In this document: piece after piece, positions 1 through 6,461 of the stretch
Position numbering within the stretch: position 1 is the first letter of the stretch
Layout of the letters: every line of letters begins with the position of its first letter
NCBI GenBank assembly: GCA_943331145.2
Contig: CALQKL020000066.1
Coordinates: forward strand, 1 to 9,549
DNA length: 9,549 nucleotides
Reading direction: 5' to 3'
From: Chitinophaga pinensis
Lineage (GTDB): Bacteria > Bacteroidota > Bacteroidia > Chitinophagales > Chitinophagaceae
Position numbers and translations under genes: made by a program
Notes under the pieces: generated by a model
Told to the model about the DNA's origin: nothing
Seen by the model: the letters and a program-made list of their open reading frames with translations, nothing else
The model's database searches: none

Positions 1-2436
1 GACGAAGCTGTTATCACAAAAATCAGAACAATTGGAAAAGGTGCGATCAATCAAACTTACAAAATCTTGGTTAAGCGTATCGACAAATTTGGTGTAGCTC
101 AACCTAACATCAACTTGGATGAAAACAAAGGTGTAATTAACGTAGAATTGGCGGGCGTAAACGATCCAGCTAGAGTAAGAAAATTCTTACAATCTTCTGC
201 AAACCTTCAGTTCTGGGAAGTTTATCAAATAGATGAAATTGCTAACTCTTTAAAATTAGCAGACGATAATTTAAAAAATTATTTGAATGGCGTTGTTGCT
301 GGCGATACAGCAAAATCAAAAGATACCACTTTAGCTAAAAAGAATTTAAACCCATTCTTCAATGTAATTAATCCAATAGATGTACAAACGGATAACAACG
401 GAAAACGTTTTTATTCTCCTTCAATTGGTAATGTAGCACTAAAAGATACAGGGTTGTTTTTCAGTTACATGAATAATGATGTTGTAAGAAATTCACTTCC
501 TTCAAATTTGAAATTCTTATTTGGGATTGAAGAGAAATCTGCAAAAGGAAACATTCGTTATTTCCCTTTATATGCAGTTAAAACAATAGTAGGAAGTGAG
601 AAAGCACCATTAGAGGGTGATGGTGTAGAAGAAGCTCACCAAGATTTTGATGAAATGGGAAAACCAGCCATCAAAATGACCATGACAAATTCTGGAAGCA
701 AAATTTGGGCTAGATTAACAGGTAAAAATGTTGGTCGTCCAATTGCTATTGCTTTAGATAATATCGTTTATAGCGCGCCAAATGTAAATGGTGCTATTGA
801 AGGTGGAAATTCTGAGATTTCAGGAAAATTCACTGTTGAAGAAGCACAGGATTTAGCAAACATTTTAAAGTCTGGTAAATTAGATGCACCTGCTAAAATT
901 GTTGCAGAACAAGTAGTTGGACCAACTCTAGGTAAGGAAGCGGTAAACGGAGGTATAATGTCATTCTTTATTGCTTTTGGAATAATATTCTTATTAATGT
1001 TGGTTTATTATAACACAGGTGGATGGGTTGCTAATGTGGCGCTTATTTTCAACTTGTTATTTACAATTGGGGTATTGGCATCTTTAGGATTTACATTAAC
1101 CGCTGCTGGTATCGCTGGTTTAGTTTTAACCATCGGTTTAGCAGTAGATACAAACGTAATTATTTTTGAAAGAATTAAAGAAGAACTTACAAAAGGTAAA
1201 ACTTATGAAGAATCTGTAAACGAAGGCTATAAGCGTTCTTTGGCGCCAGTAATTGATGCGCACGTTACTTCTTTACTTACTGCAATCATTTTAGCCATAT
1301 TTGGTTTGGGTCCTGTATTGGGGTTTGCAACAACGCAAATCATTGGTATTCTTTTATCATTATTCTGTGGAATCTTGGTATCTAGATTATTTACTGAAAT
1401 CTGGACAAACAAGCAACGTCATTTTAATTATTTCACAACACTTTCTAAAAGAGTTTTTAAACATACTAGCTACAAATTCATTGAATATAGAAAAGTAGCT
1501 TATGTTATTTCGTCAATCGTATTATTAGCTGGAGTTGCTTCTTTCTTTGTAGGATTCCACCAAGGTGTAGAATTTAAAGGAGGTAGAAGTTATACCATTG
1601 CTTTTGATCAAAAAGTAGATGCAGATAAATTCAGAGATGATTTGAAAAAAGAATTAGATGGCGATAACATTACCTTAAAAACAGTTGGCGAGGATGGCAA
1701 ACACATCAATATCACAACTGCTTATTTGAAAGGACAAGACAATGCAGATAGCGCTGTTCAATCAAGAATAATGATGGGTTTGAAATCTGTATTACCCGCA
1801 AGCACTACATATAATTCATTTGTGGCAAACAACATCCAAAGTTCAACAACGGTACAACCAAGTATATCTGACGATTTGAAAAGAGGTGCGATTAAAGCAA
1901 CTATTTTTGCGATGTTGATAATCTTCTTGTACATCTTCATGCGTTTCCGCGATTGGAGATATTCTGCTGGAACAATCCTTACTTTGTTGCATGACGTTTT
2001 GGTAACATTAGCAGTATTCGCATTCTTTAAAGATATCGTTCCTTTCCCATTAGAAATTGATCAGCATTTCATTGCGGCAATATTAACAGTAATTGGTTTC
2101 TCGATGAATGATACGGTTATTGTATTTGATAGAATTCGTGAATACAGTAGAGATATGAAAGGAGAAAGCAAAACAGTAATTATCAACAAGGCAATTAATG
2201 ACACTTTAAGCCGTACGGTAATGACTTCATTAACGGTATTCTTAACCATTTTAGTTCTATTCATTTTTGGTGGAGAAGTAACAAGAGGTTTTGCATTTGC
2301 GATGTTAATAGGTGTAATTACAGGAACGTATTCTTCAATATTTGTAGGAGCTCCAGTATTGGTTGATTTTGCAAAAGACAAACCATTAGGTGCAGCAAAA
2401 GAAGAAAGAGAAAGAGTGAAAGCGCCAGAACTTTAA
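1..2436 (+). CDS. secDF: Protein translocase subunit SecDF, single-chain fusion (5' end outside window)
   Basis: Inner-membrane accessory factor of the Sec translocon that uses the proton gradient to pull exported proteins across the membrane. The frame is open from base 1, so the first TTG at 67 is not the start; 811 residues are visible. The first transmembrane helix and part of the P1 head, perhaps 180-200 residues, lie upstream. Seen, numbered from the window edge: rest of the SecD periplasmic region (to ~318); SecD helices at ~321-338, 341-363, 365-390 and 424-464, with the conserved VDTNVIIFERIKEE motif (Asp at 383); first SecF helix ~497-518, followed by the GVEFKGGRSY motif; SecF helices at ~629-648, 657-676, 690-714 and 743-787, with NDTVIVFDRIRE (Asp at 704). 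SecD and SecF in one polypeptide is common in Bacteroidota. No frameshift is visible. A terminator follows 18 bp after the stop codon. Confidence 0.97.
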   Translation, partial: DEAVITKIRTIGKGAINQTYKILVKRIDKFGVAQPNINLDENKGVINVELAGVNDPARVRKFLQSSANLQFWEVYQIDEIANSLKLADDNLKNYLNGVVAGDTAKSKDTTLAKKNLNPFFNVINPIDVQTDNNGKRFYSPSIGNVALKDTGLFFSYMNNDVVRNSLPSNLKFLFGIEEKSAKGNIRYFPLYAVKTIVGSEKAPLEGDGVEEAHQDFDEMGKPAIKMTMTNSGSKIWARLTGKNVGRPIAIALDNIVYSAPNVNGAIEGGNSEISGKFTVEEAQDLANILKSGKLDAPAKIVAEQVVGPTLGKEAVNGGIMSFFIAFGIIFLLMLVYYNTGGWVANVALIFNLLFTIGVLASLGFTLTAAGIAGLVLTIGLAVDTNVIIFERIKEELTKGKTYEESVNEGYKRSLAPVIDAHVTSLLTAIILAIFGLGPVLGFATTQIIGILLSLFCGILVSRLFTEIWTNKQRHFNYFTTLSKRVFKHTSYKFIEYRKVAYVISSIVLLAGVASFFVGFHQGVEFKGGRSYTIAFDQKVDADKFRDDLKKELDGDNITLKTVGEDGKHINITTAYLKGQDNADSAVQSRIMMGLKSVLPASTTYNSFVANNIQSSTTVQPSISDDLKRGAIKATIFAMLIIFLYIFMRFRDWRYSAGTILTLLHDVLVTLAVFAFFKDIVPFPLEIDQHFIAAILTVIGFSMNDTVIVFDRIREYSRDMKGESKTVIINKAINDTLSRTVMTSLTVFLTILVLFIFGGEVTRGFAFAMLIGVITGTYSSIFVGAPVLVDFAKDKPLGAAKEERERVKAPEL

Positions 2437-2454
2437 TTAAAAATATAATGAACT

Positions 2455-2485
2455 AAAAAAGCCTCTGTTAACAGAGGCTTTTTTT
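2455..2485 (+). terminator. Rho-independent terminator of secDF, possibly bidirectional
   Basis: A perfect 7-bp stem (GCCTCTG at 2461-2467, CAGAGGC at 2472-2478) with a TTAA loop is followed by seven T (2479-2485). The 5' side carries six A (2455-2460), so the same hairpin could also stop minus-strand transcription running past the end of der. Confidence 0.93.
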
Positions 2486-2510
2486 ATGTAGTAAAGTGAA
2501 AAATTTAGTG

Positions 2511-2619
2511 AGTCGGTGTTAGATAATTGGTACTAGATATTTGATTCTGGATGCTGGATAGTATTAATTTCCAGCAAACACCAAACAAAAAACCACAAAC
2601 AATAAACAACAAACTTTTA
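2511..2619 (+). repeat. Two-block heptanucleotide-periodic element, copy 1
   Basis: This fills most of the gene-free stretch between the secDF terminator and the end of der. Block A (2518-2559) reads in 7-base steps GTTAGAT, AATTGGT, ACTAGAT, ATTTGAT, TCTGGAT, GCTGGAT. Block B (2571-2612) reads CCAGCAA, ACACCAA, ACAAAAA, ACCACAA, ACAATAA, ACAACAA. The phase slips by 4 bases in the short spacer (2560-2570). Block A resembles CTRGATN and block B ACAMCAA. I see no protein-coding sense in it and no dyad that pairs the two blocks. It shares architecture and the words ATGC, TTCCA and ACACCAAAC with copy 2. The rest of the 2437-2679 gap is plain AT-rich sequence. Confidence 0.8.
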
Positions 2620-2679
2620 ATTCAAGATCATTTATTAAACAACTGATCTACTTTTACAAATTTTAAAACTAAATAAATC

Positions 2680-3990
2680 CTATTTCTTTCTAAAAAACAA
2701 CCTAACTGGAACTCCTTTAAAATCGAAGTTTTCACGAAGTTTATTTTCTAAATAGTTTTTATACGGCGTTTTAACATCATCAGGATAATTGCAAAAGAAT
2801 GCAAACGTAGGTGTATGTGTTGGCAATTGTGTAACATATTTAATCTTAATTGCATTACCACGTACAACTGGAGGATGATATTGCTCTACCGCTTTCAACA
2901 TCACATCATTCAATTTAGAAGTCGCTACTTTCCTGTGTTTATTTTCATAAACTTCCAGTGCCGATTCTATGCTTTTGAAAATACGTTGCTTTTCTGTAAC
3001 AGAAACAAATAAAATAGGTACATCATTAAATGGGGCAAGTCGTTGACGTAAATCCTTTTCATAATCTCTGGCGGTGTTGGTTTCCTTTTCCATCAAGTCC
3101 CATTTGTTTACCAAAACCACAATGCCTTTTCCTTTAGCAACAGCCAAAGAGTATATAGACAAATCCTGGGCGGTTATCCCCTTTCCTGCATCTAACAGCA
3201 ATAAACAAATATCCGCTTCGTCTATGGCTTTAATAGCTCTTATAACAGAATAGAATTCCAAATCCTCATGAACCTTTGCTTTACGTCTAATTCCAGCTGT
3301 ATCGATTAAAATAAATTCTTTATTGAATAAGTTATAATGCGTGTGAATGGTATCTCTAGTTGTGCCGGCAATATCACTCACTATCGTTCTTTCTTGTCCA
3401 ACCAAAGCATTCAATAAAGAAGATTTACCCACATTAGGTTGACCTATAATGGCAAATTTTGGAATGCCTTCATTAACATCAGTGGCTGCATCATCTTCTT
3501 TCATGTAAGAGATTACATTATCCAATAATTCACCGGTTCCACTTCCGCTGATTGAAGAGATGAAAAATATATGTTCGAAACCAAGACTGTAAAATTCACT
3601 GGCTTCAAGTAAGCGATTGTGATTATCTACTTTATTCACAACAAGCACTACAGGCTTCTGACTTCTTCTCAACAGATCGGCCATAGATTCATCTAGGTTT
3701 GTAATGCCTGTAGAAACATCAACCATGAAAATGATTGCATTGGCTTCATCAATCGCTATGTTTACTTGTTTGGCAATTTCACGTTCAAAAACATCATCGC
3801 TTTGAGGTACAAAACCACCGGTATCAATTAGATTAAATGTTTTCCCTGCCCAATCTGCAACGCCGTATTGACGATCTCTTGTAACGCCACTAACGTCATC
3901 CACAATGGCTTTTCTTTGCTCAAGCAATCTGTTGAAAAATGTACTCTTGCCAACGTTTGGCCTTCCTGTTATTGCTACTGTAAAACTCAT
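2680..3990 (-). CDS. der: GTPase Der (EngA), double-GTPase ribosome assembly factor
   Basis: Essential-type GTPase of 50S subunit maturation. The 436 residues match the usual family length. Two tandem G domains are visible. The first has GRPNVGKS at 9-16, DTGG at 56-59 and NKVD at 119-122. The second has GQPNVGKS at 183-190, a DTAG motif near 230 and NKWD near 293. A KH-like C-terminal domain fills roughly 350-436. I chose the ATG at 3990 because the protein then begins MSFTVAITGRPNVGKS, as expected. The frame stays open to an ATG at 4074, but those 28 extra codons are heptad-repeat DNA and overlap the end of era. The leader is A-rich (CAAAAAACAAAAAA directly before ATG) with no Shine-Dalgarno. 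It lies 73 bp after era on the same strand and is probably cotranscribed. No clear terminator of its own follows; the A/T-flanked hairpin at 2455-2485 is a candidate. Confidence 0.97.
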   Translation of the reverse strand: MSFTVAITGRPNVGKSTFFNRLLEQRKAIVDDVSGVTRDRQYGVADWAGKTFNLIDTGGFVPQSDDVFEREIAKQVNIAIDEANAIIFMVDVSTGITNLDESMADLLRRSQKPVVLVVNKVDNHNRLLEASEFYSLGFEHIFFISSISGSGTGELLDNVISYMKEDDAATDVNEGIPKFAIIGQPNVGKSSLLNALVGQERTIVSDIAGTTRDTIHTHYNLFNKEFILIDTAGIRRKAKVHEDLEFYSVIRAIKAIDEADICLLLLDAGKGITAQDLSIYSLAVAKGKGIVVLVNKWDLMEKETNTARDYEKDLRQRLAPFNDVPILFVSVTEKQRIFKSIESALEVYENKHRKVATSKLNDVMLKAVEQYHPPVVRGNAIKIKYVTQLPTHTPTFAFFCNYPDDVKTPYKNYLENKLRENFDFKGVPVRLFFRKK

Positions 3991-4067
3991 TTTTTTGTTT
4001 TTTGTTTGTTGTTTGGTGTTTGGTGTTGGAACGTACTGCATTCTAGAATCTAGTATCCCGAACCTAG
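3991..4067 (-). repeat. Two-block heptanucleotide-periodic element, copy 2, filling the era-der gap
   Basis: Read on the minus strand from era to der, eleven consecutive heptads stay in one phase: CTAGGTT, CGGGATA, CTAGATT, CTAGAAT, GCAGTAC, GTTCCAA, CACCAAA, CACCAAA, CAACAAA, CAAAAAA, CAAAAAA, ending exactly at the der ATG. The first heptad overlaps the era TAG stop (4064-4066). The CTRGATN-like block is followed by a CAMCAAA-like block, the same order as copy 1 but on the opposite strand. The A-rich end also serves as the der leader. Confidence 0.82.
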
Positions 4068-4933
4068 TACCCATACTCCTTCAAATAGGTATCATTATCA
4101 CGCCATTTTGCACGAACCTTTACAAATAATTCTAGAAAAACTTTACTGTCTAAAAAGGCTTCTATATCTTGACGGGCAAGGGTTCCTAATTTTTTTATCA
4201 TACTTCCACCTTCACCAATTATAATACCCTTTTGCGTTTCTCTTTGAACAATGATATCAGCTGTAATTTTTATCAAAGTTGTTTTTTCTCTAAACTCCCT
4301 GATTAAAACTGCGCTATGATACGGCAATTCTTCTTGAAACAATTCGAATATTTTTTCACGAATCAATTCGCTTACAAAAAACTTTGTTGGCAAATCACTT
4401 AAATCATCGCCTTCAAAATATGGTGCTCCTTCTGGAAGATAATTTAAAATAGACTTTATCAAATCTGAAATGCCTGTTTTGTGTAATGCAGACAGCACCA
4501 CAATTTCTTTGCAATAAGATTTTTTGCTAAAAAATGCTTTTAGTTCTGTAATTGATTTTACTTTCTTTTCTGCATCTGCTTTGTTAAGGACCAGAATAGT
4601 TGGCACTTTCAATCGTAATTTTTCAAAAATCTTATCCGCTTCTTCAGGATCTTCGGTAGAGTCAACCATCAGTAAAGCCACATCCGCATCTTCCAAACTA
4701 CCTTTTACGGCTTGCATCATTTTTTCATGCAACTTATATTTAGGCTCAATGATTCCTGGTGTATCCGAAAAAATAATTTGATAGTCTTTTTCATTTAAAA
4801 TGGCTTTAATTCTATGCCTTGTTGTTTGAACTTTATGAGAAACAATCGCCATCTTCTCCCCCATCATTGCATTAAGCAAGGTACTTTTTCCAGCATTGGG
4901 CTTCCCGAAAATATTTACAAATCCAACTTTCAT
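4064..4933 (-). CDS. era: GTPase Era, 30S subunit maturation factor
   Basis: A 289-residue protein of normal Era length that binds the 3' end of 16S rRNA during 30S assembly. Seen: G1 GKPNAGKS at 10-17; the switch-I motif QTTRHR at 36-41; G3 DTPG at 57-60; G4 NKAD at 117-120; a G5-like SAL near 148; then a C-terminal KH RNA-binding domain with GIIIGEGGSMIKKLG, the GxxG loop being GEGG. The protein ends YLKEYGY, a natural Era terminus, so the downstream repeat has not truncated it. The start is the ATG complementary to 4931-4933; a repeat-free AT-rich leader precedes it. era is the first gene of the era-der unit. I could not identify a convincing promoter. Confidence 0.97.
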   Translation of the reverse strand: MKVGFVNIFGKPNAGKSTLLNAMMGEKMAIVSHKVQTTRHRIKAILNEKDYQIIFSDTPGIIEPKYKLHEKMMQAVKGSLEDADVALLMVDSTEDPEEADKIFEKLRLKVPTILVLNKADAEKKVKSITELKAFFSKKSYCKEIVVLSALHKTGISDLIKSILNYLPEGAPYFEGDDLSDLPTKFFVSELIREKIFELFQEELPYHSAVLIREFREKTTLIKITADIIVQRETQKGIIIGEGGSMIKKLGTLARQDIEAFLDSKVFLELFVKVRAKWRDNDTYLKEYGY

Positions 4934-5028
4934 CCTATAAATTAAATTTTAAAATTACATCTAACACCATCAATTTATTTTTTTTTGATCAAAATAAAAG
5001 GATTTCGCTAATGAATTATCATTTGGAT

Positions 5029-5059
5029 AAAAAAATGCCAAACAATAAAATGTTTGGCA
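5029..5059 (-). terminator. Rho-independent terminator after the 140-residue lipoprotein gene
   Basis: On the minus strand, a perfect 9-bp stem (TGCCAAACA / TGTTTGGCA, plus-strand 5036-5044 and 5051-5059) with a 6-base loop is followed by seven T (complement of 5029-5035). It separates the lipoprotein gene from era, so era should have its own promoter in 4934-5028. Confidence 0.93.
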
Positions 5060-5080
5060 AAGCTATCTTAAATTGTTGGA

Positions 5081-5503
5081 TTATTGCTTAGCTAATATAA
5101 TCGTAGTTTCTTCAGCACCGTATACCTTTTTAATTTTCATGCCAGAACAAGAAAAATCGGTTACTGTCCCTAATTCCGAATTGATTGTAATTGCACTTTG
5201 ATTTAAATACCAATTACCACTTTCTGTAGTTGTTGGCGAACAAGCAGTAGCTCCTTCTGAAATAACATAGGTGTTATTTGAATTAAAAATTAACAAGTTG
5301 TCTTTTTCGCATTCGTCGTAATACATAAAATAATCAATCTCAGGCGTTTGCGGGTTATACTTATAAAGTATAGACGTTATTTTATACGTCCCTAAAATAT
5401 TAGAGGTGCTCAATAAGCAAGTTGAATCTGTAATTACTTCCGCTTTTTTACAACTTGAAAATATTATAATAAGCAATGTAGCTAATGTGATGATTTTTTT
5501 CAT
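5081..5503 (-). CDS. Small lipoprotein, lipocalin-like domain (140 aa)
   Basis: Function unknown. A positively charged, hydrophobic signal (MKKIITLATLLIIIFSSC) ends in a lipobox with the lipidated Cys at residue 18; Lys-Lys at +2/+3 is usual for Bacteroidota lipoproteins, and such proteins are anchored to the outer or inner membrane. The mature part has the pattern ILGTYKITS (36-44), ECEKDNLLIFN (64-74) and GNWYLNQ (96-102), which resembles the small lipocalin-like lipoprotein families (Lipocalin_4 type); this is pattern recognition, not a search result. Four further Cys at 29, 65, 88 and 119 line up with those of the neighbouring paralogue and may form disulphides in the periplasm or outside the cell. 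It has its own terminator and is probably a single-gene unit. An upstream AT-rich leader shows no clear promoter. Confidence 0.85.
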   Translation of the reverse strand: MKKIITLATLLIIIFSSCKKAEVITDSTCLLSTSNILGTYKITSILYKYNPQTPEIDYFMYYDECEKDNLLIFNSNNTYVISEGATACSPTTTESGNWYLNQSAITINSELGTVTDFSCSGMKIKKVYGAEETTIILAKQ

Positions 5504-5595
5504 AAAATAAGTTTTAGTAAAATTAAATCACATTAATCCGAAGCCATATATCATTCATATGACAGTTATTTTGAAAAGAGATGATTTGTGTATAG

Positions 5596-5629
5596 AAAAA
5601 CAAAAAAGCCGAACAATTTGCTCGGCTTT
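5596..5629 (-). terminator. Rho-independent terminator after the 146-residue lipoprotein gene
   Basis: The minus strand can form an 8-bp stem, AGCCGAGC with GTTCGGCT including one G-T pair (plus-strand 5607-5627), with a 5-base loop. It is followed by T-rich sequence complementary to 5596-5606, interrupted by one G. It lies 22 bp past the stop codon of the upstream lipoprotein gene and separates the two paralogues. Confidence 0.88.
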
Positions 5630-5650
5630 GAAAAGTAAATAATATAATAA

Positions 5651-6091
5651 TTATTGTCTAGCTACTGTTGTAACAGAAATCTCTCCTGTAGAAGCATCTA
5701 CTGAAGTAATTTTAAACCCATTACATGTAAAATCCGAAATTGTTGAAGCTGGTAAAGTAAATCCCATATAACTGATAACAAGGCTATTTCCAGTTAATGT
5801 CCAATTTGCAGAAAAAGGATCTGTTGGCGGGTTACATGAAGTTGTCCCTTCTGAACTTGAAATTACGCCACCTGTAGAAAATGTAATTAAATCATCTTTT
5901 TCGCAAGCAGCCCAAGTTGCGTAATCATCAACAACTGGAGATTGAGCATCAGCTTGAGTCGTAGCTGCTATTGTTTTATAGGACCCTAAAATACTTGTAG
6001 CACTTAACGTACAAGTTGGATTTGGTTCATCTTTTTTACAAGAAGAAAAAAGAGTAATTGCTAAAATTGATAATCCAAGAATTTTTTTCAT
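5651..6091 (-). CDS. Small lipoprotein, lipocalin-like domain (146 aa), paralogue of the next gene
   Basis: Function unknown. The signal MKKILGLSILAITLFSSC places the lipidated Cys at residue 18, followed by Lys-Lys. The mature sequence aligns along its length with the 140-residue neighbour: SILGSYKTI (33-41), ACEKDDLITF (62-71), SEGTTSC (80-86), ANWTLTGN (95-102) and ISDFTCNGFKI (118-128). Cys at 27, 63, 86 and 123 are shared; the region between strand one and the CEKD motif differs most. The pair looks like an old tandem duplication that has diverged well past nucleotide identity. The terminators behind each gene suggest separate expression. The start ATG (complement of 6089-6091) follows a poly-A/T leader typical of the phylum. 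A lipocalin-like fold would suggest ligand binding, but no ligand can be inferred. Confidence 0.85.
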   Translation of the reverse strand: MKKILGLSILAITLFSSCKKDEPNPTCTLSATSILGSYKTIAATTQADAQSPVVDDYATWAACEKDDLITFSTGGVISSSEGTTSCNPPTDPFSANWTLTGNSLVISYMGFTLPASTISDFTCNGFKITSVDASTGEISVTTVARQ

Positions 6092-6132
6092 AATTTTTTT
6101 TTGTAAATATATAAAGGAAAATGTAAAAACAT

Positions 6133-6163
6133 AAAAAAAAGGCCTGAAAAAATCAGACCTTTT
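6133..6163 (-). terminator. Rho-independent terminator of the initiator tRNA gene
   Basis: On the minus strand, GGTCTGA and TCAGGCC (plus-strand 6153-6159 and 6141-6147) pair with one G-U, around a five-T loop. AAAA/TTTT flanks extend the stem, and eight T follow (complement of 6133-6140). It begins 6 bases after the mature tRNA 3' end. Confidence 0.9.
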
Positions 6164-6169
6164 AAAAAG

Positions 6170-6241
<72 letters not shown>

Positions 6242-6244
6242 GAG

Positions 6245-6276
6245 CAAAGCTAACGGAATAAATGTTTCTATCCAAA
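6245..6276 (-). promoter_or_regulatory. Bacteroidota-type promoter of the initiator tRNA
   Basis: On the minus strand a perfect TAnnTTTG -7 box, TAGCTTTG (complement of 6245-6252), lies 20 bases after TTTG (complement of 6273-6276). This fits the TTG/TAnnTTTG primary-sigma pattern of the phylum. Only three bases separate the -7 box from the mature tRNA 5' end at 6241. Confidence 0.75.
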
Positions 6277-6288
6277 AGTTATTTTTAT

Positions 6289-6296
6289 TATCTTCG
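6289..6296 (+). promoter_or_regulatory. Probable -7 box of the riboswitch-receptor transcript
   Basis: TATCTTCG matches TAnnTTTG at all but one position and sits about 30 bases before the riboswitch aptamer, as expected for its promoter. No good TTG is seen at the expected -33 position (about 6267-6269), so the call rests on the -7 box, its position and the need for a promoter in this 85-bp gap. Confidence 0.5.
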
Positions 6297-6326
6297 TTTT
6301 TCAAATTTATTTTCATCTGCTTGAAT

Positions 6327-6400
6327 TTCCGGGGTGCTTTCTTTTTGAAGGCTGAGATAATACCCGATAACCTGCTCAGGATAATGCCTGCGAAGGGAGA
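6327..6400 (+). promoter_or_regulatory. TPP (thiamine pyrophosphate) riboswitch, THI box
   Basis: The conserved core is unmistakable. GGGGTGC (6331-6337) is followed by GGCTGAGATAATACCC (6350-6365), then ACCTG..CAGGATAATGCCTGCG (6370-6392, split here by a CT) and AGGGAG (6394-6399). P3 can form as GCTTTC/GAAGGC around five T (6336-6341 with 6347-6352). The CAGG/CCTG stem (6377-6380 with 6387-6390) replaces the common CTGG/CCAG pairing, a compensatory change. TTCC (6327-6330) can close P1 with GGGA. The aptamer is compact, without the extra P3a arm. It ends about 62 bases before the receptor ATG. No terminator hairpin with a T tract follows, which favours control of translation. TPP binding should lower expression. 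Confidence 0.96.
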
Positions 6401-6461
6401 AAAGAATTTATATAACAAATTGGATAGTACTTATCCGGATGTTCGGCACAATTTAAAACTC

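Noticed and set aside
67..69. TTG start codon of secDF
   Set aside because: Conserved SecD sequence continues upstream of it to base 1, so the gene simply enters from outside the window.
2061..2381. 106-codon open frame on the minus strand
   Set aside because: Antisense shadow of the SecF part of secDF; no independent start context, domain or promoter.
2615..2650. GATCA...TGATC dyad after der as a possible der terminator
   Set aside because: The stem is only five AT-rich pairs with a loop of over ten bases and no T tract in the right place.
2511..4067. CRISPR-like array
   Set aside because: The repeat unit is 7 bp and continuous, without spacers of constant length, and no cas genes are present.
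6092..6125. TATATTTA as a -7 box for the 146-residue lipoprotein gene
   Set aside because: It lies too close to the ATG to leave a normal leader and no TTG is found at the right distance.
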